Below, in pieces: positions 36,312 through 46,814 of a stretch of 64,000 nucleotides of DNA; the first letter of the stretch is position 1; each line of letters begins with the position of its first letter. The translations under genes were made by a program, and so were the position numbers. Origin of the DNA: Aplectana chamaeleonis (Eukaryota; Nematoda; Chromadorea; Rhabditida; Cosmocercidae); NCBI GenBank assembly GCA_029168955.1, contig JAPDOI010000185.1:590001-654000 (forward strand), given 5' to 3'. The notes under the pieces are model-generated. The model saw only the letters and a list, made by a program, of their open reading frames with translations, made no database searches and was not told the DNA's origin.

Positions 36312-37806
36312 ATTTAATTCCTTTCCCGTTTAAAGGGTCGATGTATGGGTGTATACTAAATTGGCGACTATTTCTCGATTCCATATCCCATATGAGCCCG
36401 ACTGGAGATAGGAGAAGTAACAAGAATGTTGTTTTTGGCCGAAGAGTCATGTTTAGACTAACATAAAACAAACGAAAAATTCTTCAGCTCTTCCAAAAAT
36501 TGGAATATCTGTCTACGAAACGTCCTCTGCACAGTCATTGTTAGCTGGTTTCCGCAGCTTTCCTAGAAAGAGAAGAAATAGAACGCTAATTCGAGGAAAT
36601 CTGCTGAAAAACTCTAAATTTTTAAATTTTCAAAAATTGCCATATAACTTCCAAATGTCTTTTTGTACTCTGAGGTTGGGTGTTCCGAAAATATTATTAC
36701 TCAGCGCTAGAATGAGTGGGTTCTAGTTATCGAGAAAATTGCACCAACACAGGAGATGCAAAATGTCGACGGCAGGGGTTGGCTTTCGTCGGGTAGAGCG
36801 CCACCCTGGTTCGATTATAACCTCATCTAAAAACTCAGAAATGAGTGAATGGCCCAAGAGATTTCTATTTTTGGTTACAGCTGCTAATGCTATTTTCGAA
36901 TTTCTAACATAACATGGGACAGAAAATGGGACCTCGTCGGGTCTAAAACTTCTTAAAAATCATCTTTAAAATTTTGAAAACCCGATGCTGCCTACCACTT
37001 TAAATTGATGCTAGGAGGAGAAATCATATTAGCTGGATACATACAAGTTCTAGTAATTGGGTAAATCGTCTCAACATCTGGGCGCAAAAGTGTCTGCGGC
37101 CAGTGCTGCCTTTGGTGACAAACAGTGCCAGCGACTTGGGCGTAATTATGCTCTCGGTTAAAGACTCGAACATGAGCAAATATCCAACTGGACTCTATTT
37201 ATGTAAAGTTTGCTTACGTTGCAAATCGATTTCTTACTTTCTAGGAGGCTGAAAATATCGCATAACCAGGTCACGCCACTTCTCGTAATCGTAATTTTTT
37301 TCAAGACTCGATAGAACTTCCCACTCTGAAAAATTGTTGGGAAAACCTGAAACGGATATTAGCACAAGTAACACTCGAATGTCGTTTCTTTCTTGGAATA
37401 TGATAGCATAAGTCTTTGCTGAAAAGTCAAATCCCGTAGGAGTCGCTATTCGATGTATAATATCTCACTGAATTCTTCGTTAAGCGTCCTCCAATGAAGG
37501 CACGTAGCAGTACCTTGAATCTACATTCATATAGTGATGAAAAATGAGAAACCGTTACATAAGAAAACATTTTTTGCTGGTCAAAGTCTGATGAAAATGA
37601 AGAATCTGAAAAAAAAGACACTTGAAGTTTTGTTTTTGAAACTTATCTTCTCTTATCAATTAGTGTTAATGATCATGAGAATATAAAGTCAATTCCAATT
37701 TTGGTAAGAGTATCAATTTTTCGCCGGAAACGGTACTTGCAAAAAAGACGCTCGAAACCGCCGGCGACCACCGGCGGCAATGTGCACTCGCCAACCGACC
37801 GAACTG
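36312..37806 (-). repeat. Right long terminal inverted repeat
   Basis: Reverse complement of 32306-33818. Mirrored frames are found at 36253-36471 minus, 36538-36726 plus and 37427-37621 minus. Small differences from the left arm include loss of the GGCCGCC stretch near the outer end (37757-37765). Confidence 0.88.
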
Positions 37807-37832
37807 TATTTCCCGCACCGCATGATTTGGTA

Positions 37833-37900
37833 TGCCATAGCGATGCTATTTCGCGAAGGAGCTGAATTTGGATGCCATAGCGATGCTATTTTGCGAACGA
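37833..37900. repeat. Short tandem repeat with GCCATAGCGATGCTATTT
   Basis: Two copies of ATGCCATAGCGATGCTATTT followed by GCGAA(G/C)GAGCTG, related to the sequence left of the 5.5-kb element. This lies in the 5' part of the Tc1-like element. Confidence 0.65.
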
Positions 37901-38696
37901 GCTGCATTTCAGTGCCACAGCAATGCAATAGCCATGCAAAAATTCTCAGAGATGGACCTCAGCATTCGATTTATGAGTCAAAGAATCGAACGAACTCGAG
38001 GCTGCATTGCTCGATACGTTGAATATCCTGGTTTCCACCAGCATAAAGCGCGAACTGGAAGACCAAGGAAGCTGAACGACCGAGAGGAACGGGCAGTTGT
38101 GAGGCTGGCATCGAATTCCATGAGGTCCGCCAGCGAGATCAAGGGACCCTGGGACCTTCGCGTGGACGAATCCACAATTCTGCGGACCATTCATAGGTCA
38201 CGGAACGTCGTCCACGAATGAATGAGAAATGTTCCACGTCTTACAAATAACCACAAGAAATCGCGGCTTCAATTCGCCCGAGTGAACATGCAAACCGATT
38301 GGGAGAAGGTGGGTCCTCTCTTCAATCTTCATGTTAAATGATCTCGTTAGGAAATAAGTTTTTGGATTTTTTTTTGGAAGAAAAAGGTTAAACGTGGGCG
38401 GGTCTGATGGAATCAATTCGTACTGCAGAGATCTGCGCAAGGACCCACTCAAGTTTTCGAAGAGGAACTTTGGACGAGGAAGTTCGATGTGTTGGGCAGC
38501 ATTCAGCTGGTAGGGCAAGCTAGACATTGCCTTCGTACCTTGCAGTATGAAATCTGCAGATTACCAGAGTGTGCTAAAAGATCATCTTCTGCCTTTTTTG
38601 AGACGACATCGCCTTGTTTTCCAGCAACAATGCGTCCATTCACGTAAACGGGTCGACGCTGGATTGGTTTCAGGCCAATCATGTCGATTTACTTGG

Positions 38697-38704
38697 ATGG
38701 CCTG
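38697..38704. other. 8-bp target site duplication, left copy
   Basis: ATGGCCTG directly left of the TATAGTTG terminus; pairs with ATGGCCCG at 42379-42386 (one mismatch). Confidence 0.8.
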
Positions 38705-38823
38705 TATAGTTGCGCCATTCGAATGGATTCGAATCGAGATATTCGAAGAATTGCTATTCGAATACGTATTCGTTATCTTTTTGAAATCTTTAATTATTTT
38801 TAGAAAAATTTTTCTAGGATTTT

Positions 38824-38945
38824 TTTAAATCGCACTATTCGAATACTATTCAAAAATCGGACCTCAAAAAAAAGGCCATTCGAATCTATTCAGAAATCGG
38901 ACCTCAAAAAACCGGGTCATTCGAATCTATTCAATATTCGAAGCC
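38824..38945. repeat. Subterminal ATTCGAAT tandem repeat, left end
   Basis: About three ~38-bp units of CATTCGAATCTATTCA followed by AAAATCGGACCTCAAAAAA. The same unit recurs at 41690-41900 near the right end, in the same orientation. Confidence 0.75.
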
Positions 38946-39169
38946 TACTATCTCAGACATTGAGATTGACGGACCGCCGGCATTTGCCTGGCGAGCAAAA
39001 ACCATTCCCGGTGTCGGACAGCCATTAGTCGGCGGTCCGCCAAAACCCTGCCAGCGGCCCGCCAGGACGTTGGCCGACCGCTGGCAGTCTCTTGGCTATT
39101 ACCTGGCAGCCCGCTGTTGGGCAATTGTTTGCCAGCGGTCCGCCAGTCTCTTGGCATACCGATCAATCG

Positions 39170-39241
39170 AGGTGGGTCCCTCACCGCAACTAGTTGCGTA
39201 GTACATCGCCTACGCAACCGTCTAAGGTGAGGACCCCACCT
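39170..39241. repeat. Imperfect hairpin
   Basis: AGGTGGGTCCCTCACC...TTGCGTAG pairs with CTACGCAA...GGTGAGGACCCCACCT. No obvious gene beside it. Confidence 0.7.
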
Positions 39242-39334
39242 CACCTCCCCCCCCACGCCGTGGGGTCCAGGGCCGGCATCAAAGTGCCGAGTGAACACTC
39301 ATTGGACTGAAGCGCCTTATATTTTTCACCGCAC

Positions 39335-39727
39335 AAAAAGAAAGACATTGTATCCCTCGAAAAAATTCAAAACAATTATACACGAAAATTGATAATCAGA
39401 TACGGAGGTTTCCTCTACGACCGTATCCCTAAGTCGCGTATCCGAAACAAATTTCTCGGGTTGCATTCACTGGAGTCTAGGAGAAAACTGAGGGACGTAT
39501 GTATGGTGTTTAAAATAATTTCTCGTGTTGTCAAGGTAGATTCTTCGCATTTCTACAAACTCAGTGCATCTAGAACTAGAGGAGGTAGTATAAAAATCTT
39601 ATACCCTACTGCTAAAACTGGAATCCGTGCCCACACATTTACGGTTCGTGCTGGCGCTGCTTATGTTTCGTTAAAGAGTACCATAGATCCCCTGCCCTCG
39701 CGATTTCAGTCATTCAAACGCCTCTAA
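39335..39727 (+). pseudogene. CR1-type non-LTR retrotransposon, C-terminal RT fragment
   Basis: Open frame of 131 codons. KKKDIVSLEKIQNNYTRKL, then FLGLHSLESRRKLRDVCMVFK, then SASRTRGGSIKI and LPSRFQSFKRL-stop. This order (IEKVQ..F, LGL.SLE.RR..DL...FK, ..R..RG..., SL..FK) is the well-known C-terminal segment of CR1/L2/Jockey-type reverse transcriptases. The rest of the element is missing, as expected for 5'-truncated copies. A 3' tail runs to an ATT repeat at about 39877-39893. Confidence 0.88.
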
Positions 39728-39876
39728 AGTCATCCTCGCGTATTAGGCATATGTATTCCAGGCTGCTTTTATTGATATTAATAGTTTCACTTCTACTGTG
39801 TAATTCAAGTGTGATTTCGCAGCCTTTAGTTTATATTGTTTTTATTCTCGAACGTCTGTCTTATACAGCGTAATGA

Positions 39877-39893
39877 ATTATTATTATTATTAT
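39877..39893. repeat. (ATT)n short tail
   Basis: Short ATT microsatellite 150 bases after the CR1 stop, consistent with the 3' microsatellite tail of such elements. Confidence 0.5.
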
Positions 39894-40028
39894 ACCGGCT
39901 GGGCTTATCAATGAAATCAGAGATCAAACTATAACATGTTAAAACGTGAGTAGTCGTCAACTCTCTCGAGAGCCAGTCATGTGACGACTCAGTGCCAAGC
40001 GAAGGCCGGTGGGCGGTCAGGCGCCAGC

Positions 40029-40570
40029 CGAGTGCCGAGGCATGTGGATCGAAGCTACACCGCGGGTGTGGCTAAGGAGCAGTTCGGCTGGTACGCACGA
40101 CGCGCGCGACAGTGAAACGCTGTGCGCGCTCATCGTCCTTGGGGCGCGTTAACCGAGGTCACTCTAAAAAGTGGTTGTTGTTCCATTTTAGCCGTTCTCC
40201 TTTACCGTTTTTTGCATTTTTTCATACAGGTTGATGTGTCAGACGTAGGGTCGGCGTCGAAATCAATATCATCATCTCCCATTCCGCTCCAAGAAGCAAA
40301 CAAAAAAAACTCTATAAAAACTTCCACTGAAACGATTGTATGAGAAGCATTGCGTCTAAAAAAGCACATTATAAACAAAAAAACATGAATAAAATGCAAA
40401 AAATGATAAAGTAGGACGGCTACAACGGGACAACAACTACTTTTTTCAAAAGTCCTCGGTTAACGCGCCCCAAGGACGACGAGCGCGCACAGCTTTTTTC
40501 CGTCGCGTGTGCTAGCCGAAGTGCTCCTTAGCCACACCCGTGGTGTGGATTCGATCCACATGCCGAGTGC
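40029..40570. repeat. Foldback element with ~175-bp arms
   Basis: Left arm (about 40029-40205) contains CATGTGGATCGAAGCTACAC, GGTGTGGCTAAGGAGC and GGGGCGCGTTAACCGAGG. The right arm (about 40400-40570) carries the reverse complements CCTCGGTTAACGCGCCCC, GCTCCTTAGCCACACC and GATTCGATCCACATG. The spacer is about 195 bases. Confidence 0.85.
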
Positions 40571-40619
40571 CGATTGGTGGATGACTGCGTTTTCATGCGC
40601 TCTGTAATTTCGAGGTTTG

Positions 40620-40960
40620 ATTGCACTTGCCAGCTGAATGCAAGTTATCACGCAGCTTTCAGGCAGCTGGCACGTTTTCGCCAGCGGTCCGCCGCTAGCT
40701 CTAATTGAGATGCCAAGGATGACCCAGTTGTCGGCCTCGTAATTGCCAATTGCCAGCTTAATGCCAGTTATCACCCAGCTGGTAGACAACTGGCACATAT
40801 TCGCCAGCCATCCGTTCTGGCACTAAATGACATGGCGAGTGTATGCCAAGTCTCGGCCTCGTGATTGTCATTGGCCAGCCAAGCGCCAGCTGTCACCCAG
40901 CTGTTGAGCAACTGGCGAATTTTCGCCAGCTGTCCGCTGCTCCCAATGTCTGAGATTCGA
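40620..40960. repeat. Three diverged ~125-bp tandem units
   Basis: Each unit has TGCCAGCT..ATGCCAGTTATCACCCAGCT..CAACTGGCA..TTTCGCCAGC..TCCG, then a GGCCTCGT boundary. Copies start near 40620, 40745 and 40868. Confidence 0.7.
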
Positions 40961-41488
40961 ATGTTCATTTCGAATAGTTTCGAATAAATCTGGCTTGTCG
41001 TCGCTATTTAAGGTACACGGTAGGTGGCAGTGTATACCATTGGCTGGCATGACAACGCCAAAGGATTTCGAAATCACTTGGCGCCTCGCCGCGTGGAAGA
41101 TGTGGTAAAAGAACATGGTTTGGTGTGCGTCCTGACCGCAGTTTCTGTGTTGGTCAGCGCTGCAACAAATGATTGTTTTGACTAGTTCCACCTCATTTAA
41201 TGTGTAACTGTACCCAATGAATCTGAAACTGATAATATTTTGACTAGGGAACCAGAGGAGCACGCTCAAGTTCTAAGTTGTTCGAGAACCTCCAATAGTT
41301 TTTTTTTATTATAAAATTCTTTATCCCTTAAAAATGCCAAAATTGCAAAAAAATAATTCCAAGAGGCAACGATTGAAACCACCTTCAACTTATCACCAGA
41401 AGTCGTAAGGTCCGTGGCCCATTGCAACACAGTGTTGGAAGCCGGCTTAAAACGTGCAAACAATAGCAAAATTCGGCCCCGAAACTTT

Positions 41489-41563
41489 GAATATGGTGTG
41501 CTCGCCCCACCCACTTCCTCGGTAGCCACAGGAAAGTGGGTGGAGTGGGCACACCACATTCAA
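41489..41563. repeat. Hairpin with ~31-bp arms
   Basis: TGAATATGGTGTGCTCGCCC at the left pairs with GGGCACACCACATTCA at the right around a short GGTAGCC loop. Confidence 0.8.
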
Positions 41564-41689
41564 GTTTTGGGACCGCATGGCGGGAAAGTGTGTGGCAAAG
41601 GAGACATAGCATACGCGCGCACCCGCTCACGATCAATGGCAGTAGGATTCACTCTGAAATATAGAATTCATTGACTGCTCAACTGAGTT

Positions 41690-41900
41690 GTTTTCAGTTT
41701 GCCGATTCGAAATTATTCGAATCGAATTTGTTCGGAACTCGAAGAAACGGGTCATTCGAATATATTCAAAATTCGGAAATCAAAAAAAGTGGGCCATTCG
41801 AATGCATTCAAAAATCGGACTTCAAAAAATGTGAGTATTCGAATCTATCCAAAAATCGGACGTTAAAAAAGGGGGTCATTCGAATCCATTCGATATTTGG
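41690..41900. repeat. Subterminal ATTCGAAT tandem repeat, right end
   Basis: About five ~38-bp units (GGTCATTCGAATATATTC, then AAAATCGGA.NTCAAAAAA), matching the left subterminal array at 38824-38945. Confidence 0.75.
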
Positions 41901-42106
41901 TCTAGTGGAGTCCAGCCAGAGTGCCTCATTTTCTTATCAATAAGAGGCGGTCTGCTGGGGATCAATGTGCATGAATCCCATACCAGCACGCTCGATACCG
42001 ATTGAGCGAGAGCGGTTGTGCTGCAATTAGTTCCATGTCCATTGATCTCCAATCGACCGCTTCTCATTGATGAGCAAATGAGACACTCTTGGTGGACTCC
42101 ACTATA
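41897..42106. repeat. MITE-like foldback
   Basis: Left end TCTAGTGGAGTCCAGCCAGA, then GAGTGCCTCATTTTCTTATC; right end is the reverse complement (ATGAGACACTCTTGGTGGACTCCACTATA). Arms about 90 bp with some mismatches. Confidence 0.8.
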
Positions 42107-42114
42107 TTTTCGTC

Positions 42115-42333
42115 CATATTCTGCGTGGCAAAGACGATTCCGTTCGAAAGATCGCTCTTGATTTAGAAGTCCATGGCAGGAGACCGAAAGGACGTCCGAA
42201 GCAGCGGTGGCTGGACACATTGCACAACGATCTGAAGGCGGCTGGCTTACATCCCGATCAGGCGCACGATCGAGAAAAGTGGCGTCAACGAACCATTCAT
42301 GCGGACCCTGCAAGGAAGCGGGACAAACGCTAA
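42115..42333 (+). pseudogene. RTE-type non-LTR retrotransposon, C-terminal fragment
   Basis: In-frame 72 codons and stop: HILRGKDDSVRKIALDLEV, then GRPKQRWLDTLHNDLKAAG, then HPDQAHDREKWRQRT and ADPARKRDKR-stop. GRPxxRWxDxL...D....A......D...WR is the conserved C-terminus of RTE-clade elements. The tail AAAGAAGAAGAAGAAGATG directly after the stop matches the short trinucleotide tails typical of RTE. 5'-truncated. Confidence 0.92.
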
Positions 42334-42378
42334 AGAAGAAGAAGAAGATGTGGTATTTTCGTCCAGGGCACAACTATA

Positions 42379-42386
42379 ATGGCCCG
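42379..42386. other. 8-bp target site duplication, right copy
   Basis: ATGGCCCG directly after GGCACAACTATA; partner of 38697-38704. Confidence 0.8.
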
Positions 42387-42577
42387 CCTGTTTGCCGTAC
42401 CTCAACCCGATGGAAAACTCACGGAGTATACTTGCGCGACGAGTATACGCTCGTGGCAAGCAGAACGACTCCGTAGCTCAACTGAAGGAAGCCGTTATAG
42501 CCGAGTGGGCCGAAATTGAAGGTGGTAGTGAACAGTATGCCAAACAGATAATTCGGCGCTACCCTGCGCCAGTGTAA

Positions 42578-43183
42578 CTGAATTGACTAGTGAATTCATA
42601 TTATTGACTGTTATTATAATACAAGTATTAGAACAGAGCCTGTAAAATTGAACTTTTGGCTGTATCTTCAGATATGTCGTATGGTTTTGCATCGGTCAAT
42701 TTCGACATCTTCCGGTGCCAGCTTTCCGAAATTCGACGTATTCTTATAAAAGTTTGTATCCAGGTGTTTTGGAAGGTGCTGCGTCGATTGGCATTTTCAG
42801 TTTTTCTGCTTAGCCCACACAAAATCCAGAATGGCGAAAATCGGGGTATATCATATACATAGTTTTGCTGCGCAGTGTAGCTCCCCGAATAAAGCTATGA
42901 GCGTTTTCGAAGATAGGTATATCTACCCACTCACCAGACAGTTTTTAGGACATTCCCAGGAAAAATCGGATTTTGCTCAAAGCTTGTACGTAGGGGTTAT
43001 TCGGGGTGCTGATCACGAATCTGGGGCCTGTTGTGGACTCTAGGCTTATAAATGGAAATTTCGGTACTCTTCCGGATCGAATGACCCACTAGAGAAATTT
43101 TATTTCAATATTTGTTCGTCCCATTGGAGCCGTCTAATGACTCAGTATTTTTGAATAAGTTAAACTGGTTGGTATGAGCATCA
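42578..43183. other. Intergenic or transposon flank
   Basis: No gene recognised. TTATTCGGGGTGCTGATCAC at 42998 resembles 13787-13806 in the kin-1 intron, and TTTCGGTACTCTTCCGGAT (43061) has a reverse-complement relative at 46174-46192, so the second hAT element sits inside an older inverted-repeat sequence. Confidence 0.5.
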
Positions 43184-43191
43184 GGGGTGTG
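43184..43191. other. 8-bp target site duplication, left copy
   Basis: ATGAGCAT, identical to 46124-46131. Confidence 0.93.
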
Positions 43192-44288
43192 CGTAAATGA
43201 AATTCCAAATTTCGTAAATCGTGAAACGTAATTACGACAAAACCACCGTAAATCGTGAATCGTAAACAGCAATCAATAACAATAACCACTAAAAACGATT
43301 AATGTGGTGAAACAAGAGAAACTACGTACTGTCCACTGTTTCACGTACTAAGTACATATTAAATTGCGTTCAGTATTTGACAGCTAACCATGTTCAAGGT
43401 GTATGGTACACTTGATCGCTGTCATAAGCGACAGGCATAAAATCTAGTACAAATCGCGCGGGACCTGCATCGGAGCAGCGGCATCGGTTGCCGTAGGAAC
43501 AATTATGGCGCGTCAGCCGCAGCGACGTGTCCGAAGAGCTGACATACTTCAAATGTGCCGAAGCCTGTCGCTGTGCAGCGCTCTGTGAATGCGACAGGTT
43601 TGAAGATCGGGAGCTCCGCAACAGCCGGTCGCTGTCGCTGTGCAGAGCCACTCCTTCCCAGATCTTGAGAAAACCGCAAGTCCGATTCAGCTGTCCGCGT
43701 GTCTGCTGGGCAACAGAGACACAATTATACTCGTGATGCCTCTCCTTGAACGCTAAAGCCGTTGTAAGCGTTAAGCCGAAATCACAGTATCTAAGCGATT
43801 CTCAACAGCCGAATTTGAGAACTCCCATTTGCTAGCGGGACCGTAACACCGATTATACATACAGTCGGTAGGGATCGCACTCATACGCTGTACATTATGT
43901 ACTTCGAGTTCCCTACTGAAGGTTGGCTCAAACTCGGTGCACGTACGTAAAAAAATATGGCACCGAGCTAGCACCAACCTTCAATAGAGATCGCAAAGTA
44001 TCAGTCCGATCAGTGCCAACTCTACATTATCTAGAGCACAGTATCGGTCGCGCAGCACAGGCTATTTTTTGTATATCCACTGAATCACTTGCAGAATCGT
44101 AGCTTTATGGTGACGATACGGTAGATTCTCAAAGGAAACGTAAGCAGAAAAAACCGCTTTCTAATTTTTGCCGCTTTGTGTAGTTTAGTCCCCATAGTTT
44201 AGTAAAGAATGTAGCCAACGCGCCCCACCGAACGCTCGCATTAGTGAGAGATGACGGTTCTTGAAAAAGGGCGAAGATGAGCGTTTAA

Positions 44289-44735
44289 AGGCAGTGTTCA
44301 CGATAAATCTCGTTCTCGAGGTCTCGGTGTGAAACACTAAGTTGGCAGGTGCTGTAGAGGATAGGGTCGAAGAAAGCAAAGAAAACTGGCCAGAAATAAA
44401 TCCAAACGGCTTTGAAAGCTCTCCCGGTGCGCTTACCTATCCCGGTCCGCCCCACAATCGGACGAGCTTGTGGCGCCGCACACGTTTCGATGGCAAATTG
44501 CCAAGCAACTCTGCCGCTGTTAGCATTATCGATACGCGCAGATTTCGCGATTAGCGCGCGCTTGCCGAAATCAGCAGGGCACATGGTTCTCGTCCACGCC
44601 CTGAATTTAGAAGCCGTTATTTTGACTTATTCTGGACGTTTTTCTTCCCTGTTTCTTCACTATTAGTTACCTTACGACCAAAGAATCCCATTTTTGGGTC
44701 CAACTAGAATGCGATATTCATCGTGAACACTGCCT
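44289..44735. mobile_element. TTAA-flanked MITE nested in the hAT element
   Basis: Ends AGGCAGTGTTCACGAT and TCGTGAACACTGCCT are inverted repeats, bordered by TTAA at 44285-44288 and 44736-44739. The end layout (TTAA, AGGCA.AGT..) resembles the element at 7571-8047. No coding capacity recognised. Confidence 0.75.
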
Positions 44736-45169
44736 TTAAACTAGCAATGGCGCCTTTTCGGAGTGTCCGTTTGCTGCGGATGAAGAGAAATCAACTGGAA
44801 GGAACGATTTTTTAGCCTCAAACTTTTGGAATAAAAAAACGAATCCATGTGATGATTTTCGTGAACTCTGAGTAGCCGTGATCTACTCAAAAGGCGGGCC
44901 AAGAGCACTATTTGAAGCAATTTTTTGATTGATTAGACTGCCTCGCTCGATGTTTTGACGCTAATCTAATTATGGGAATCAGGAATGTTGATCTTCATGA
45001 AAAAACTCGAATACGAAGTTCCTCGTGAAGCGTGATTTTAGATTGCATTGCGTCGTAGGCGGCAGCTAGTGATCTGTTAGCCAGCGCCTCCGACTCCGAC
45101 CGTGTGTCCCGCGTTACTCTGAGAAAATCTCCCGCGATCGTTCACGGATAGAATCCACTCGGATTCTGG

Positions 45170-45520
45170 TAGGAGCCGAGAGGATTCTAGCATGGGGCTA
45201 TTGCGGAGCGACCGCGAGATTCTGCCAGTCTCGAACCGAGAGCGTACCGCGTTCGCTCATCAATGCTCCCGCCGTGCTCCACCGCGGAACCGCTAGGAAT
45301 CGAGCCCGGGGATGTCGCGGAATGATCTCTAGATTCTGCCAGTTACAACCTGAGGGCGAATCGCGTCTATGCTTCTATGTATTTTGGGTGTTAAATCACG
45401 GAATAGCGATGAACTGAGCCCGGAACTGTCGCGGGGCGATCGCGAGATTTGTCCAGCCTCCACCCCTGATCGTACCGCATTCACGCCCTCTCGGTGTTTC
45501 AGCCAAACGGGTGTTGCTTA
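45170..45520. repeat. Diverged tandem repeat, ~115-130-bp units
   Basis: Three units with GAGCC(C)GGGG..TGTCGCGG..GATCGCGAGATTCTGCCAGTCTC..ACC..GAG.GCGTACCGCGTTC, inside the hAT element. Confidence 0.6.
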
Positions 45521-45589
45521 TCAGATCAACACGAAGCTATAAGGTATTGTCCGTGCCGTATTTCGCGCTGCTTTACATATCTGCACAAT

Positions 45590-45830
45590 ATGAGAGCGCG
45601 GAACCGGGAGGAAACGATCAAGGCGTCATCGTGGATCACGGGTGCATCACGGTACTAGCGCGGTAAACTTGGTAAAGATCGCGGAACCATCATGGTACGA
45701 GCACGAGAAAGTCAACGGATAGGTCGATTGGGTAACCATCGCGGAACGGACGCGGATCGCGGGACTAGGGGAAAACGAACACGGTACCATCGCGGATAGC
45801 GGAAGCATCACGGTGCTAGCGAGAAAGATT
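45590..45830. repeat. Degenerate ATCGCGGAACCATCA-rich repeats
   Basis: Repeated ATCGCGGAACCAT, ATCACGGTACTAGCG and similar phrases at irregular spacing. Origin unknown. Confidence 0.5.
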
Positions 45831-46123
45831 CTCTCAGAGTTATAATGACAGAATCACTTTAAAGTATGGTAGAGGGATCGTGCTGTAGTAACACGCCTGG
45901 GTTGGCCCCATCTCCTGATCAAAATATTAGTATACGCAAAGTGGGATTAGAGCAGGTCAATCTGAGATGTCTTGTGATTTACTTTCATTGCATGTATTTC
46001 TATTTACGAAAAATTACGATTTACGGTCCAAAATGTCGTAAATCGTAAACCGTAATTACGAGACCAAAAAACACCGTAAATCGTAAAATCGTAAATCGTA
46101 AACCGTAATTACGCACACCCCTG

Positions 46124-46131
46124 ATGAGCAT
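46124..46131. other. 8-bp target site duplication, right copy
   Basis: ATGAGCAT immediately after CACACCCCTG; identical to 43184-43191. Confidence 0.93.
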
Positions 46132-46814
46132 GCCGAACCAATTGCTTTTTTCTTTCTTCTAGTAAGTCGTCTAATCCGAAAGAGTACCGAAAATTCGAAA
46201 TAAACGTGAGGAAGGCCCAAAAATATGTTTTCCATTTGAAATGGTCACCTTGTCCAAGTGTCCTTCCTTGCCAGTCTTGCTCAAATGAACTTCACAATTG
46301 AGTAGAGCAGATTGAGGTTGCTTCAGTCGGTGCATCTTTGGGGCGGCATCGTTCTTGTTGTGAGGAATGCTCGGTGCAAAAATAGTTGGGAGGGGGAAGG
46401 GGCACTCAAGAATCGTCCATGAAAATGAAATCATTCAGTCATGGAAACTAAAATATGTGAAGATAACAGATTTCTGATAGCACTATCACCCATTATTTCC
46501 TAGAACTTCTATTAAAAACTTCGATTTCTGAAAGCGGTGACATCCATTCTCCACTGCAATCCTGAGTGCCTACCTGTCCTAATTTGCCGCTCTAACTTCA
46601 CGGTATGGGAGAATTCGCCGCTAGGATAAGTGACAATGGGGTGAATATGCCGCGAAAATAGGGTGAATGTGACGCGAAATGATGTGTTAGTGCGAATTTG
46701 GGGTGGAAGTGTGGCAAGGCTCCGGTGGTCCTTTCCGATCACGGATCCTAGCGGGCCGGAGCCGCCACGACCCACTGCGAGGTGGTTAGCCTCGCTGTGG
46801 AAACAAAATTAACT
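46132..46814. other. Unassigned sequence
   Basis: No gene recognised; short open frames only. The first ~60 bases are the reverse-complement relative of the sequence near 43055-43085. Confidence 0.4.

Larger units (their letters stand above)
32306..37806. mobile_element. 5.5-kb DNA element with 1.5-kb terminal inverted repeats, TA target duplication
   Basis: The left arm (32306 to ~33818) and right arm (~36312 to 37806) are reverse complements at very high identity (only scattered substitutions seen). The ends are CAGTTCGGTCGGTTGG and CCAACCGACCGAACTG, bordered by TA at 32304-32305 and 37807-37808. Removing the element restores CATAGCGATGC-TA-TTTC, the same unit present at 37845-37860 (CATAGCGATGCTATTTC), which supports a TA duplication as in the Tc1/mariner/IS630 group. 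The arms contain exon-like coding stretches; the 2.5-kb AT-rich middle has none recognised. No transposase identified. Confidence 0.88.
38705..42378. mobile_element. hAT-like element inserted in the Tc1-like transposase
   Basis: Ends TATAGTTGCGCC and GGCACAACTATA (terminal inverted repeat, one mismatch), bordered by an 8-bp duplication (38697-38704 and 42379-42386). Removing the element and one duplicate rejoins the transposase frame as LLGWPACLPYLNP. Subterminal ATTCGAAT repeats at both ends suit a hAT element. The interior holds other mobile fragments (CR1 39335, RTE 42115, foldbacks) but no hAT transposase, so it is non-autonomous or a nested composite. Confidence 0.85.
37952..42577 (+). 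pseudogene. Tc1-like (Tc3-type) transposase, inactivated and split by an insertion
   Basis: Begins MDLSIRFMSQRIERTRGCI (helix-turn-helix, 37952), then GRPRKLNDREERAVVRLAS (second DNA-binding domain), TILRTIHRSRNVVHE, an in-frame TGA at 38219, MRNVPRLTNNHKKSRLQFA. After a scrambled stretch (38311-38385), where the first catalytic Asp block should be, DLRKDPLKFSKRNFGRGS, SADYQSVLKDHLLPFLRRH and, after a frameshift at FQQ, DWFQANHVDLLGWP (to 38704). The rest resumes at 42387: ACLPYLNPMENSRSILARR to the stop at 42575. The Asp of the normal QQDNA motif is lost; the Glu in NPMEN remains. It is dead. Confidence 0.9.
43192..46123. mobile_element. hAT element, non-autonomous, perfect 8-bp duplication
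   Basis: Termini CAGGGGTGTGCGTAA and TTACGCACACCCCTG are perfect inverted repeats starting CAGGG, as is usual for hAT. They are bordered by identical ATGAGCAT. Both ends carry clusters of CGTAAATCGT and CGTAATTACG (43195-43275 and 46010-46115), likely transposase-binding subterminal repeats. The 2.9-kb interior has no transposase frame. It includes a nested MITE (44289-44735) and GC-rich diverged repeats (45170-45520, 45590-45830). Confidence 0.93.

Noticed and set aside
44285..44584. 99-codon minus-strand frame and overlapping plus-strand frames
   Set aside because: Contained in a MITE, open on both strands, no homology recognised.
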